Source: Cryobacterium arcticum
GTDB taxonomy: Bacteria > Actinomycetota > Actinomycetes > Actinomycetales > Microbacteriaceae
Assembly (NCBI RefSeq): GCF_001679725.1
Contig: NZ_CP016282.1
Coordinates: 3,534,001 to 3,598,000, forward strand
Reading direction: 5' to 3'
Length of the DNA stretch: 64,000 nt
The position numbers and the translations under genes are program-made. The notes beneath the pieces are model-generated. The model saw only the letters and a program-made list of their open reading frames with translations. It made no database searches and was not told where the DNA came from. This document shows, piece by piece, positions 17,201-24,771 of the stretch; the stretch's first letter is position 1; every line of letters starts with the position of its first letter.

Positions 17201-17628
17201 ACGGCCAGCGACAGCACCGGGAAGTCATCGATGGTGCCGCTGATCACCTGCGGGTCGAGGTCCTCGGGCAGCGTGGTCTTGATGCGGTTGATGGCCTGGC
17301 TGATCTTGGATTCGGCCTTGACGAGGTCGGTGCCGTAGGTGAACGTGGCGTTGACCAGCGAGGAGTTCGTACTGCTCGTCGTGGACGTGGACTCGAGGCC
17401 CTCGATGCCCTGGATCGCCCGCTCGATAGGCGTGGAGACGTCGTCGTTGACGACCTCGGGCGAGGCCCCCGGGTAGCTTGTGGAGACCAGCAGCGTGGGC
17501 AGCTGCAGGGAGGGGATCAGCTCCTGCTTGAGGCTGGTGAGGGCCAGGCTGCCGAAAATCGCCGCGACGATGGTGATGAGCGCGATGAGCGCCCGGTTCT
17601 TCATACTCAAGACCGAGAGAAAATACAC
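14266..17628 (-). CDS. RND efflux permease (HAE1/SwrC-like)
   Basis: A 1120-residue inner-membrane transporter of the hydrophobe/amphiphile RND class. It has the first helix with KNRALIALI, two large extracytoplasmic domains, helices 2-6 (~335-480) and 8-12 (~960-1105), and the proton-relay region GRVVDDSIVVIENIKRH. Between the halves is a ~110-residue Ala/Thr/Pro/Val-rich cytoplasmic insert (~500-610), longer than usual. No membrane-fusion or outer-membrane partner is encoded nearby, as for other Gram-positive members. GTG 17628 is chosen since it keeps the family's N-terminal YFLSVLSMKN segment. Substrate unknown. Confidence 0.92.
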   Translation of the reverse strand: MYFLSVLSMKNRALIALITIVAAIFGSLALTSLKQELIPSLQLPTLLVSTSYPGASPEVVNDDVSTPIERAIQGIEGLESTSTTSSTNSSLVNATFTYGTDLVKAESKISQAINRIKTTLPEDLDPQVISGTIDDFPVLSLAVSGGDADTVADQLTRSVLGDIRDVDGVRDATLVGDIGQRVTITPDAAQLTARGLTTAAIRDALQQNGSLIPAGSLTEGDQTLSVQAGTKLGSADDIAALPLIGAADPTARPTAAAAPVTIGDVAAVAVQDNPVTSISRVNGEPALTISVTKVPAANTVDVSTAVRAILPQLEDAVPGTSMTVVFDQAPFIQESIDALTQEGILGLVFAVLVILVFLLSVRATLVTAISIPTSVLITFIGLQAVGYSLNILTLGALTIAIGRVVDDSIVVIENIKRHLVWGADRADTIVRAVREVAGAITASTITTVTVFLPISFVGGSTGELFRPFALTVTIALLASLLVALTIVPVLAYWFLRAPKPAAVAETLAAESSVTAAPVTEPAVAGTLGTDSTGADSPVTGPAVVVTDAAVTDPATPAGAAPTPAAPATLASVATGTVTTATAVLPRNRHAAPDADGFDERDAREQPSRLQKGYLPIIRWTLRHYVSTLLLAALVLVGTVALLPFMKVNFLGSTGQSTFQVTQELPVGTSLAAQDSASTAVEDAIRGVEGVSIVQVSIGGGSAFAAFAGGGSSSSTVTYSVTTDDSADSDAVQAEVRTQLDDLDNAGEVTVSAGSGFGGSSDIEIDITAASGADLQTASDDILAAVGDLGSVTQVSSNLAASRPYVAVTIDRTAAAAAGLSELALGTLVSQAMQPSTIGSIVIDEATLSVYLQSATSPATTADLAALQIPTLAGPVALDTLATVEQVDGPSTLTTTKGLRTATISATPNSDDLGTATAEVSTALTDTDLPTGASATIGGVSADQTDAFQQLGIAMLVAILIVYIVMVATFRSLLQPLLLLVSVPFAATGAIALQVITGIPLGVASLIGVLMLIGIVVTNAIVLVDLVNQYRRRGQSVFDALVHGASRRLRPILMTALATIFALLPMAVGLTGHGGFISQPLALVVIGGLVSSTVLTLVVLPVLYLVVEGGRENRRLRRATR

Positions 17629-17700
17629 CCGATCAGTATCTCATCGAGCGCGCGCAGACCCCCGGCAGGCGGGGCCGCAGAAGTGACGGTCTCGTTACGG

Positions 17701-19152
17701 TTACACGACGTCGGCGAGGTAGCCTGTGTCGGGCAGCGGATGCCGCAGCAGCGACTCCCAGGCCAGCGCCAGGGCATCCAGGGCCCGGGGCATGTCGTCG
17801 GGGCCGTAGCAGAAGGGGATGCGCAGGAACCTCTCGAAGGCCCCGTCGATGCCGAAGCGCGGGCCGGCCGGCAACAGCAGGCCCTGGGCGCGGGCGGCGA
17901 GCGCCAGCTGCGAGCTCACCGGGCGGCCGAGGTTGACCCAGAGGGTGATGCCACCGTCGACCGCGGGCACCTGCCATTCCGGGAACCGCTGGGCCAGGCC
18001 CTCGGTGAGCCGGTCCCGGCCGGCGCGGAGAAGCAGGCGCCGGGACTCGAGGATGTCGGGCAGTTGTTCGATCAGCCGGGTCACGATGAGCTGCTCGAGC
18101 ACCGGGGTGCCGAGGTCGTTGGCCAGGCGGGCCGCGGCCAGCTTGCGGATGAGGCCGGGGTCGGCCCGGATCCAGCCGACCCGCAGCCCGCCCCAGACGG
18201 ACTTGCCGACCGATCCGACAGTGACGGCGAGGTCGGGCCGGGCGGCATCCGCCGAGGCGGCGAACGGGCCGAAGTCGCCCACCCGGTCGATGTCCAGTTC
18301 GCCGATGGTCTCGTCGCTGATCAGCAGGGTGCCCTGGCGGGCCGCGGCGGCCAGCACCCGTTCGCGCTGGGCGACTGGCATGGTCTGCCCGGTGGGGTTC
18401 TGGAAGTCGGGCATGAGGTAGCCGAGCACCGGGTTGCTGCGCTCCAGGGTCTGCAGCAGGGCGGCCTCGTCCCAGCCCGGGTCGGCGCCGGGCAGCGCGG
18501 CCGTGACCGACACGGGCATCAGGCGGCCGCCGGCCGCGCGAAGGGCCTCATAGGCGTGCGGGTAGGTGGGCGTCTCGATGAGCACCCGGTCGCCGCGGTT
18601 CACCAGCACCCGGGCCAGCAGGGCGATGGCGTGCTGCGCCCCGACGGTGACCATGATCTGGTCGGGTTCGGTCGGCAGGCCCCGTGCGCGGTACCGCTCC
18701 GCGATGGCCTGCCGGAGTTCGGGCAGTCCCACCGGGTCGAAGCCGGATCCGCCGAGGTGCCGGGGCAGGTCGGCCGCGGCGAGCGCGGCGACCTCGGCGA
18801 GGCCGGGCCAGGCCGGCAGGACTGCCTGGCCGAGGTCGAGCACCGGGTGCTGCGACGGCGTATCCGTCGGCTCGGGCGCACCGGGAAGGCGGGTCACGCT
18901 GCCCGAGCCCTGCACGCTGTGCAGGTACCCGGCGCTGCGCAACTGGCCGTAGGCCGCGGTGACGGTGGTGCGGCTGAGCCCGAGCCGGGTGCCAAGGTCG
19001 CGTTCGGCGGGCAGCCGGCTGTCGGTGGGGATGCGGCCGTCGAGGGTGAGCAGGCGGATGCGGTCGGCCAGTGCCCGGTAGGCGGTACCGTTGGTGCGCC
19101 ACTCCCCCAACAGGGTTTCGAGGGCGCGAGCGGTCAGCTGATTCGGCGACAT
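17701..19152 (-). CDS. MocR-type regulator (GntR wHTH fused to aminotransferase fold), YczR-like
   Basis: A 483-residue transcription factor. N-terminal GntR winged helix (~15-85: LPAERDLGTRLGLSRTTV) joined to a fold-type I aminotransferase domain with PLP-binding Lys in GSVGKSVWGG and the YPHAYEALRAAG region. It is divergent, at 63 bp, from a YczE-family membrane gene; this MocR/YczE pairing is a recognised arrangement (YczR subgroup), so it probably controls that gene and itself with PLP or an amino compound as effector. The start ATG lies about 7 nt below a good -10 element, so the mRNA may be leaderless. Confidence 0.9.
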   Translation of the reverse strand: MSPNQLTARALETLLGEWRTNGTAYRALADRIRLLTLDGRIPTDSRLPAERDLGTRLGLSRTTVTAAYGQLRSAGYLHSVQGSGSVTRLPGAPEPTDTPSQHPVLDLGQAVLPAWPGLAEVAALAAADLPRHLGGSGFDPVGLPELRQAIAERYRARGLPTEPDQIMVTVGAQHAIALLARVLVNRGDRVLIETPTYPHAYEALRAAGGRLMPVSVTAALPGADPGWDEAALLQTLERSNPVLGYLMPDFQNPTGQTMPVAQRERVLAAAARQGTLLISDETIGELDIDRVGDFGPFAASADAARPDLAVTVGSVGKSVWGGLRVGWIRADPGLIRKLAAARLANDLGTPVLEQLIVTRLIEQLPDILESRRLLLRAGRDRLTEGLAQRFPEWQVPAVDGGITLWVNLGRPVSSQLALAARAQGLLLPAGPRFGIDGAFERFLRIPFCYGPDDMPRALDALALAWESLLRHPLPDTGYLADVV

Positions 19153-19158
19153 AAGGCC

Positions 19159-19188
19159 ACTCTAGGCAGATTGGCTACTTGATTCCAA
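19159..19188 (-). promoter_or_regulatory. Putative MocR promoter with TTGG/CCAA inverted repeat
   Basis: On the minus strand TTGGAA (19188-19183), an 18-bp spacer and TAGAGT (19164-19159) form a sigma-70-like promoter whose +1 would fall at the ATG (19152). A TTGG...CCAA inverted repeat (19171-19188) overlaps the -35 and sits between the divergent genes; it is a candidate site for the MocR protein. Inference from spacing and symmetry. Confidence 0.55.
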
Positions 19189-19215
19189 GCCTTTCACGCA
19201 ATTGGATTGGTGCTT

Positions 19216-19827
19216 ATGACACGTCGCTTGATTCAGCTCCTCATTGGCCTCTTCCTGTATGGAATCGGCATCGCGTTGATTGTGCGCGGAGCGATTGGCG
19301 TGGCGCCGTGGGATGTGCTGACCCAGGGCATCGACTCCCACACGCACCTGGGCTTCGGGGTGGTGACCACCATCATCAGCGGCTGCGTGCTGCTGCTCTG
19401 GATTCCGCTGCGCCAGAAGCCGGGGGTGGGAACCATCGCCAACGCGCTCCTGGTGGGGCCCGCGGCGGACGTGGGGCTCTGGCTCATTCCCGCCGACCTG
19501 GCCCTCTGGGTGCGAGTGCTGCTCTTCGCCGCCGGACTGGTGCTTCTGGCGGTCGCCTCGGGCATCTACATCGGGGCGAGCCTGGGGCCCGGCCCGCGTG
19601 ACGGCCTGATGACGGGCCTGCACGCCCGCACCGGCTGGCCGATCTGGGCGGTGCGCACCGGCATCGAGGGCTCGGTGCTGGCCATCGGATGGCTACTCGG
19701 CGGCAACGTGGGGCTGGGCACCGTGGCGTTCGCGCTCTTGGTGGGTCCGCTCTGCCAGTGGACACTGCCCCTGTTCGCCCGGCGGCCCGTTCGCGAGAGC
19801 GGCGAAGTGGTCGCCTCCGCCGCCTGA
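19216..19827 (+). CDS. yczE: YczE/YitT-type integral membrane protein
   Basis: A 203-residue protein with about five to six membrane helices and little soluble sequence. Family features are the GVAPWDVLTQG block near residue 32 and the GASLGPGPRDGLMTGL block near 125, which together identify the YczE/YyaS/YitT group. Function is not established; a transport or permeability role is assumed. ATG 19216 is used; TTG 19207 and GTG 19210 are in frame just upstream. It is divergent from the MocR gene that probably regulates it. Confidence 0.85.
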   Translation: MTRRLIQLLIGLFLYGIGIALIVRGAIGVAPWDVLTQGIDSHTHLGFGVVTTIISGCVLLLWIPLRQKPGVGTIANALLVGPAADVGLWLIPADLALWVRVLLFAAGLVLLAVASGIYIGASLGPGPRDGLMTGLHARTGWPIWAVRTGIEGSVLAIGWLLGGNVGLGTVAFALLVGPLCQWTLPLFARRPVRESGEVVASAA

Positions 19828-19830
19828 GCC

Positions 19831-19857
19831 GACCATTCGACCGCTTTCGCGAGAGCA
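19831..19857. repeat. Half-copy of the palindromic repeat found near 62.7-64.0 kb
   Basis: The stretch CCATTCGACCGCTTTCGCGA matches the right arm of the ~60-bp palindromes flanking the DUF559 gene (for example GGCCGCTTTCGCGA at 63875-63888). Only the right half is present, lodged between yczE and the converging MerR gene. Confidence 0.7.
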
Positions 19858-20613
19858 CTAGAGGTGCTCGGCCGCGTAGACGGTGAGGGCGTCGCGCACG
19901 AAGGCGGCGCCGATGGGGCCGCCGTAGTTCGCCGCGAACCTGTCGTCGGCGACGTACATCTCGCCCAGTCCGCGCACGTAGTCCGCCGCTGGATGCCCAT
20001 CGATCCGGGGCAGACCCGGGATGGATCCGAGCCACTCCACCTGGCGACGGGCCAGGAGCTGCGCCTCGTCGCCGGCCGGGTCGAGCCCCCGGGTGGCGGC
20101 GTCCGCCCAGTCGGCCTGCAGGGCGCCGGATGCGGCCTGCCATTCGGCGCGCTCGGCGGGGGTCTTGGAGCGCCACCAGGCGTCGCCCGTGGCGTAGGCG
20201 TCCCGGCCCCAGCGCTCCTCGACCTCCTTCTTATAGTGGGTGTGGTCGAAGCCGTCGAACATTGTCTCTGCCATGAGGGGTCCCTCTCCTTCCAATGCGG
20301 TGATCGTGCTGTGCACCGACCGAATCTGACGCTGCAGGCGCGCTTGCTCCTGCTCGAGCCAACCGAGGTGCGCGCGCAGGGCCGCTCCCTCATCGACCTC
20401 GCGGTCGAGGACCTCGCGGATCGCCGGGAGGCCGAGACCGAGCTCCCGCAGCAGCAGGATGCGCTGCAACCTGACGAGCGCCCTCTCGTCGTAGTAGCGG
20501 TAGCCGTTGCTCCCGATCCGGCTGGGCGGCAGCAGCCCCTCGGCGCCGTAGTGGCGCAGGGTGCGGCTGGTGGTTCCCGCGAGGCGGGCGATGTCCTGGA
20601 TCGAGTAGTCCAC
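19858..20613 (-). CDS. MerR-family regulator with TipAS-like drug-binding domain
   Basis: A 251-residue regulator. Residues 1-70 are a MerR winged helix (SIQDIARLAGTTSRTLRHY...GYRYYDE), followed by a dimerisation coiled coil (~75-112) and a TipAS-like C-terminal domain (~120-251) rich in Trp and Tyr (YKKEVEERWG, DAWWRSK, YVADDRFAANYGG). TipA-type proteins bind thiopeptide or related compounds and activate their own gene. Its promoter has the MerR hallmark 19-bp spacer with a palindrome inside, so autoregulation is likely. No resistance gene is attached. Confidence 0.92.
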   Translation of the reverse strand: MDYSIQDIARLAGTTSRTLRHYGAEGLLPPSRIGSNGYRYYDERALVRLQRILLLRELGLGLPAIREVLDREVDEGAALRAHLGWLEQEQARLQRQIRSVHSTITALEGEGPLMAETMFDGFDHTHYKKEVEERWGRDAYATGDAWWRSKTPAERAEWQAASGALQADWADAATRGLDPAGDEAQLLARRQVEWLGSIPGLPRIDGHPAADYVRGLGEMYVADDRFAANYGGPIGAAFVRDALTVYAAEHL

Positions 20614-20707
20614 GAGTCCTCGCTCCCTCCCCCAGCGGGGCGGCGGATGAGCCGCAACGTCCGGGTCGTGTGGTGCACAGTGCCGGGCGGGCTGCCCAAC
20701 ACGTTCG

Positions 20708-20738
20708 ACGGTAATTCTTGACGTTACGTCAAGGTCAA
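20708..20738 (-). promoter_or_regulatory. MerR-type promoter with 19-bp spacer and palindromic operator
   Basis: On the minus strand TTGACC (-35, 20738-20733) and TACCGT (-10, 20713-20708) are 19 bp apart, the over-long spacing that MerR activators correct by twisting DNA. The spacer holds a perfect palindrome CTTGACGT-T-ACGTCAAG (20717-20733). Transcription would start ~20700, giving a leader of about 90 nt to the MerR gene. Sequence directly visible; function by family rule. Confidence 0.85.
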
Positions 20739-20764
20739 GGCCGTGCCGCGCGGATTCTTCCGAG

Positions 20765-21973
20765 TCAGGCGCAGATCGAGACGATGGTTGCCTCCAACAC
20801 CTCGGCTACCTGGTGGATGGAGCGCTCGGTCGCCCACTCCGCCGTCGCGTGCGCCCCGCCGCCGTCGACGCCGAAGAGCAGGCACGGGATGCCCGCCGCG
20901 AGCACCAGGGCCGCATCGGTCCAGAAGGGCTCGCCGCGCTGTACGACCGGGTGCCCGAGAACCCGCTCGGCCTGTTCGGCCAGCTCCAGCACGATCGGCC
21001 AGTCGGGATCGGCCTCGAAGGCCGCTCGGGCCACCAGCCGGGTGAGGGTGTAGCCGAAGTCGGGGGTGCCCTGCGCCAGGTGGTCCAGCAGGCGGCGCAG
21101 CTCCGCCTCGACCGCGTCCGGCGTCTCGCTGGGGAGCGTGCGCCGCTCGATCGTCAGGGTGCAGGACGGGGCGACCGTGGCCGCATCCGTGCCGCCGGCG
21201 ATGACGGCCACCCGCACCGTGCCGTGGCCGAGCAGCGGATGCGGGGGTTTCTGCTCGAGCCCGGTGCGGAGGTCGTCGAGGGCGCGCAGCACCAGGCCGG
21301 CGTGCCGGATGGCGTCGACGCCCTGCTCCGGCATCGAGCCGTGTGCCGCGCGGCCGTGCAGGGTGAGGTCGAACCAGGCGAAGCCCCGGTGGCAGACGGT
21401 GAGGCTGAGTTCGCTGGGCTCGACCACGACGGCCGAGTCGGCACTGAAACGCCGGAGCACCTCCTCGGTGCCGGAGCTGCCGAACTCCTCGTCGGCGACC
21501 AGGGTCACGAGCACGTCGCCGGCCAGCGGCGTGAGCGTGGCCCGCTGCGCGGCGACGAGCACGGCGGCCAGGCCGCCCTTGGTGTCGAACGCACCGCGGC
21601 CGTGCAGCCGGCCGGAGTGCCGTTCGCCCGCAAAAGGATCACCCTCGTAGCCATCGACGCCGACGGTGTCGAGGTGGGCGTTGAGCATCAGCGACCGGCC
21701 GCCGCCGGTGCCGCGTTTGATGCCCACGATGGAGGGCCGCCCGACGCTTTCCTCCAGACGGTGCACCTCGAACCCCCGGGTCGCAAGCCATTCGGAGCAC
21801 CAAGCGGCAATCTCCGTCTCACCGGCGCCGCCCGGAGCAAGGTCGGGGTTGACCGAGTCGATCGTGATGAGGCGGGCGGCCAGCGCGACCGGATCGAGGT
21901 GGCCGTTGGCGGCAGGCTCGAGCGTGCTGTGCCGACCGGTGTCGACGGGACCGGGCTCGGTGGGGGTCGCCAT
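20765..21973 (-). CDS. M20-family metallopeptidase (ArgE/DapE type)
   Basis: A 402-residue cytoplasmic zinc hydrolase of the acetylornithine-deacetylase / succinyl-diaminopimelate-desuccinylase superfamily. Metal-site motifs: NAHLDTVG (His ligand, Asp), GRGAFDTKGG (bridging Asp), VADEEFGSSG (catalytic Glu and ligand), and a C-terminal ligand in GGGAHATAEW. The dimerisation domain occupies ~190-305 (HGRAAHGSMPEQG). Context does not identify the substrate; it is not next to arginine or lysine genes, so peptide or N-acyl amino acid degradation is as likely as biosynthesis. ATG 21973 gives a 25-residue non-conserved extension. Confidence 0.88.
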   Translation of the reverse strand: MATPTEPGPVDTGRHSTLEPAANGHLDPVALAARLITIDSVNPDLAPGGAGETEIAAWCSEWLATRGFEVHRLEESVGRPSIVGIKRGTGGGRSLMLNAHLDTVGVDGYEGDPFAGERHSGRLHGRGAFDTKGGLAAVLVAAQRATLTPLAGDVLVTLVADEEFGSSGTEEVLRRFSADSAVVVEPSELSLTVCHRGFAWFDLTLHGRAAHGSMPEQGVDAIRHAGLVLRALDDLRTGLEQKPPHPLLGHGTVRVAVIAGGTDAATVAPSCTLTIERRTLPSETPDAVEAELRRLLDHLAQGTPDFGYTLTRLVARAAFEADPDWPIVLELAEQAERVLGHPVVQRGEPFWTDAALVLAAGIPCLLFGVDGGGAHATAEWATERSIHQVAEVLEATIVSICA

Positions 21974-22103
21974 CTACCGAACCTACTGCCGGATGGCCGC
22001 TCCCGGGAGGGACGGACGTCCCATCGCCCGTCCCTCAGCACCCCCGCGGGGTGGACGGGGGGGGACTGTTTACCGGGAGGGGGATGTCCGCCAGACTTGT
22101 TGG

Positions 22104-22943
22104 ATGGGAGATGAAGCGACCGTGACCGCGCGGATGATGCCGGGGCGGGCATCCGGCCGGGCGTTGGTGCGGGTGCTGGCGGCGGCGCTCGTGTCGGTGT
22201 CGGCGGTGCTCCTGTTCGGGCTGCGGCTGCCCCTGCCCGGCTACGCGGCACTGGCGGCGGCGCTGCTTGTGGCGTTCCTGGCGGACCGCGCGCTCTTTCG
22301 GGACCTGGCCCTGATTGCCGTGGGGCTGCTCATCATCAGCACGATCTCGGTCGAGGCGAACATCAGCTACCCCAACATGGCGTTGATGGGGGTGGTGCTC
22401 TCTGCCGCCGTCTTCGTGCCGTACCTGATTTCCCGGCGGCTGCTCGGCGACCGGGAGGTGTGGTTCCCGATCCGCACCGGGCAGCGTTGGACCACCCTGG
22501 AGCGCTGGTATCTCGTGGGTGTGCTGCTGCTGGGCTACCTGATCCTGCCCACCTATTTCATCCGCTCGGGCGCCTACCTCAACTGGCCGGGCATCAGCGC
22601 TCCCGACGAACTCGGCCGGCTCTTCGTGGGTGTGGGCTTCGTGGGTATCTGGGACGAACTGTTCTTCATCTGCCTGGTTTTCGCCCTGCTCAGGCGGCAC
22701 TTCTCCTTCTGGACAGCGAACCTCTTGCAGATGGTGATCTTCGTGTCATTCCTCTGGGAGCTCGGCTACCGCAGTTGGGGGCCGCTGCTGACGATCCCGT
22801 TCGCGCTGCTGCAGGGCTACACCTTCTCCATCACGAAGTCGCTCACCTACGTGGTGTGCGTGCACCTGCTCTTCGACCTGGTGGTGTTCCTGGTTCTGGT
22901 GCACGCCCACAACCGGGACTGGCTCGCGGTCTTCCTGTACTGA
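22104..22943 (+). CDS. CPBP/Abi-like intramembrane protein
   Basis: A 279-residue membrane protein with about eight helices. The pattern WDELFFICLVFALLRRHF (near 190) and, further on, HLLFD (near 258) resemble the motifs of CPBP intramembrane proteases, but the first motif has DE in place of the usual EE, so activity is uncertain. GTG 22122 (GGGAG upstream) is an alternative start. No obvious partner; the next gene is 145 bp away across a palindromic operator. Confidence 0.65.
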   Translation: MGDEATVTARMMPGRASGRALVRVLAAALVSVSAVLLFGLRLPLPGYAALAAALLVAFLADRALFRDLALIAVGLLIISTISVEANISYPNMALMGVVLSAAVFVPYLISRRLLGDREVWFPIRTGQRWTTLERWYLVGVLLLGYLILPTYFIRSGAYLNWPGISAPDELGRLFVGVGFVGIWDELFFICLVFALLRRHFSFWTANLLQMVIFVSFLWELGYRSWGPLLTIPFALLQGYTFSITKSLTYVVCVHLLFDLVVFLVLVHAHNRDWLAVFLY

Positions 22944-23034
22944 CCCCGGTCCGCGGATGCCCGCACGGCTGCCTGCCCGGCCTTCCTGTACCGACCCTTC
23001 GGGTTTGCCGAGAGGGCATTGCGGTCGGCGCACA

Positions 23035-23075
23035 CGCGATATATCTTGAGATTCAACTAGACGCGATATATCGCG
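23035..23075. promoter_or_regulatory. Candidate PadR operator
   Basis: A perfect 14-bp palindrome CGCGATATATCGCG (23062-23075) lies just before the Shine-Dalgarno of the DUF4097 gene, and a partial second copy CGCGATATATC sits 27 bp upstream (23035-23045). Such AT-centred palindromes are typical PadR targets, and padR is the second gene of the operon, so negative autoregulation is likely. The tight AT core stands out from the GC-rich context. Confidence 0.75.
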
Positions 23076-23088
23076 AAGGAGAATAGTC

Positions 23089-23964
23089 ATGACGCAGGAA
23101 AAGTGGTTGGTCGCCCCGGGGCAGACCAAAATCATCGACGTGGAGCTCGTGCGCTCACTCAAGGTCAGCCTCATCGGCGGCAAGATCGACGTGATCGGCA
23201 GCGATGAGCCCGGCGCGCGCATCGAGGTGCACAGCGTGACCGGCAAGGACCTCAAGGTCTCCGTCGTGGGCGATGCCCTCGAGATCGATCACCCCCAGCT
23301 TCGCTGGGACAACTTCATCGACGTGTTCGCGTCCTTCCGCGGCAGCGCGAAGGCCGAGGTGAGCGTCACCGTTCCTCGCGACGTGGCACTGAAGTTCGGC
23401 GTGGTCACGGCGGATGCGCTCGTCACCGGGCTCCGCAACGATGCCAAGCTCAGCACGGTCTCCGGCGACCTCGTCATCGACGACATCACGGGCGACCTCG
23501 AGCTCAACGGTGTGAACGGCGAGATGTCGGTGCGCAACCACACGGGCAACATCTTCGCGCACACGGTCTCCGGCGACATCACCGCGAGCGGGACCATCCG
23601 CCGGTTCACGGTCGACGGGGTCACCAGCGCGATCTTCCTCGACATCGAGGGCACCCCCGACGAGATCTCGACCAACCTGGTCAGCGGCAACCTCACCGTG
23701 CGCTTGGCCGCGGAGGTGCCCACCCGGTACAAGATCAACACCGTTTCGGGCACTCTGCAGCTGGACGACCAGACCATCCGGGGCACCCTGGGCAAGGGCT
23801 ATGAGGGCAGCACCGGGCAGCTCGACGGCGCCTGGTTGGATCTGCGCGCGAACTCGGTCTCCGGCAACATCTCCGTCGTGCGTCGGCATAACGTCGACGT
23901 CGCCGACACTGGTGGTGCTGCGGGCGAAGCCGCCGGTGCGACCGGCGAAGGAGCCTGGTCATGA
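23089..23964 (+). CDS. DUF4097-family beta-helical protein
   Basis: A 291-residue protein without signal peptide or membrane helix. From ~60 to 270 it shows the repeated short strands of DUF4097 (LSTVSGDLVIDD, ELNGVNGEMSVRN, AHTVSGDITASG, STNLVSGNLTV, INTVSGTLQL, ANSVSGNISVV), each about 20-23 residues, which build a right-handed beta solenoid. The C-terminal tail is Gly/Ala-rich. Function of the family is unknown. GAAGGAG is 8 nt before the ATG. It overlaps padR by 4 bp, a pairing common in actinobacteria and suggestive of a stress-sensing unit. Confidence 0.85.
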   Translation: MTQEKWLVAPGQTKIIDVELVRSLKVSLIGGKIDVIGSDEPGARIEVHSVTGKDLKVSVVGDALEIDHPQLRWDNFIDVFASFRGSAKAEVSVTVPRDVALKFGVVTADALVTGLRNDAKLSTVSGDLVIDDITGDLELNGVNGEMSVRNHTGNIFAHTVSGDITASGTIRRFTVDGVTSAIFLDIEGTPDEISTNLVSGNLTVRLAAEVPTRYKINTVSGTLQLDDQTIRGTLGKGYEGSTGQLDGAWLDLRANSVSGNISVVRRHNVDVADTGGAAGEAAGATGEGAWS

Positions 23965-24581
23965 CCCCGATATTCGCCCACGGCAGCCTGCGCCTGTACC
24001 TGCTCAGCCTGCTGGCCGAGCGTCCGCGGCACGGCTACGAGCTGATCCAGGCGCTGAGCGACCGCTTCGGCGGCACCTACAGCCCCAGTGCCGGCACGAT
24101 CTACCCGCGCCTGGCCAAGCTCGAAGAAGAAGGCCTGGTGACCAAGACCGCCGGCGACCGCAAGACTGTCTACGAGATCACCGACGCCGGTCGAGCCGAA
24201 CTGGCCGCCCGCGCCGACGATCTGCAGAACATCGAGGACGAGGTGACCGACTCGGTGCGTCGTCTGGCCGACGAGGTGCGCACCGGCGTCACCGAGGCCA
24301 TGAAGAGCCTGCGCGCCGACCTGGCCAGCGCGGCCCGGCAGGCCAAGGCCGAGCACGCTCGCGCCGAGCACACCAAGCCCACTCCGGATGCCCGCCCGGC
24401 CGGCGACGCCAACCGGGCCCTCCGCGAGGCCGACATGGTGCTGAACGACTTCCGGCAGCAGTTGCGCGCCGATCTGCGCACCCAGGCCTACCGTTCCACC
24501 ATGCCGGCGGACACCGTGCCTGAATTGCGCCGACAGCTCGACGCCGTGCGCGCGAGCATCCTCGACTCGCTGAAACGGTGA
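23961..24581 (+). CDS. PadR-family transcriptional regulator
   Basis: A 206-residue regulator with the PadR winged helix at residues ~5-90 (LRLYLLSLLAERPRHGYELIQAL, GTIYPRLAKLEEEGLV, YEITDAG) and a long charged helical C-terminal region (~90-206) for dimerisation. It overlaps the DUF4097 gene by 4 bp (ATGA) and the pair has a palindromic candidate operator at 23035-23075. It is followed by a strong hairpin at 24592-24636. The signal it senses is unknown. Confidence 0.92.
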   Translation: MTPIFAHGSLRLYLLSLLAERPRHGYELIQALSDRFGGTYSPSAGTIYPRLAKLEEEGLVTKTAGDRKTVYEITDAGRAELAARADDLQNIEDEVTDSVRRLADEVRTGVTEAMKSLRADLASAARQAKAEHARAEHTKPTPDARPAGDANRALREADMVLNDFRQQLRADLRTQAYRSTMPADTVPELRRQLDAVRASILDSLKR

Positions 24582-24591
24582 CCTGCACGAC

Positions 24592-24636
24592 GACGGGGAG
24601 ACTCCGCGCCCACTGAGGGCCCGAAGTCTCCCCGTC
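24592..24636 (+). terminator. Terminator of the DUF4097-padR operon
   Basis: Perfect 12-bp arms GACGGGGAGACT / AGTCTCCCCGTC around a 21-nt loop, beginning 11 bp after the padR stop. No long T-run. Confidence 0.7.
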
Positions 24637-24689
24637 TGCCGCCGATCTACTCGCCCATCAGCACGAACACCAGGACGCCCTGCGCCCGA

Positions 24690-24731
24690 GGTTGCTGCTA
24701 AAACGCCCGGGGCAACCTGGGTATTCCCCGG
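24690..24731 (+). other. Two overlapping, mutually exclusive stems upstream of the potassium importer gene
   Basis: GGTTGC (24690-24695) pairs with GCAACC (24712-24717), and CCGGGG (24707-24712) pairs with CCCCGG (24726-24731). The two stems share bases, so only one can form, or they make a pseudoknot. They lie just upstream of the proposed promoter, so they would be in RNA only if an upstream start or read-through exists. Confidence 0.45.
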
Positions 24732-24735
24732 CAAC

Positions 24736-24763
24736 TTGACAGTGGGGTGCATCGGAGTAGTGT
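24736..24763 (+). promoter_or_regulatory. Promoter of the KimA-type gene
   Basis: Consensus TTGACA (24736-24741), 16-bp spacer, TAGTGT (24758-24763). The expected +1 (about 24770-24772) coincides with the GTG start at 24772, which would make the mRNA leaderless. Confidence 0.65.
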
Positions 24764-24771
24764 CGTCCCTC

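Noticed and set aside
15760..19182. 1140-codon open frame on the plus strand
   Set aside because: It is antisense to the RND permease and MocR genes, which have clear domains; long antisense frames are normal at this GC content.
24640..24771. c-di-AMP (ydaO/yuaA) riboswitch before the KimA-type gene
   Set aside because: I could not find its conserved blocks; the region has only two short overlapping stems and a promoter.
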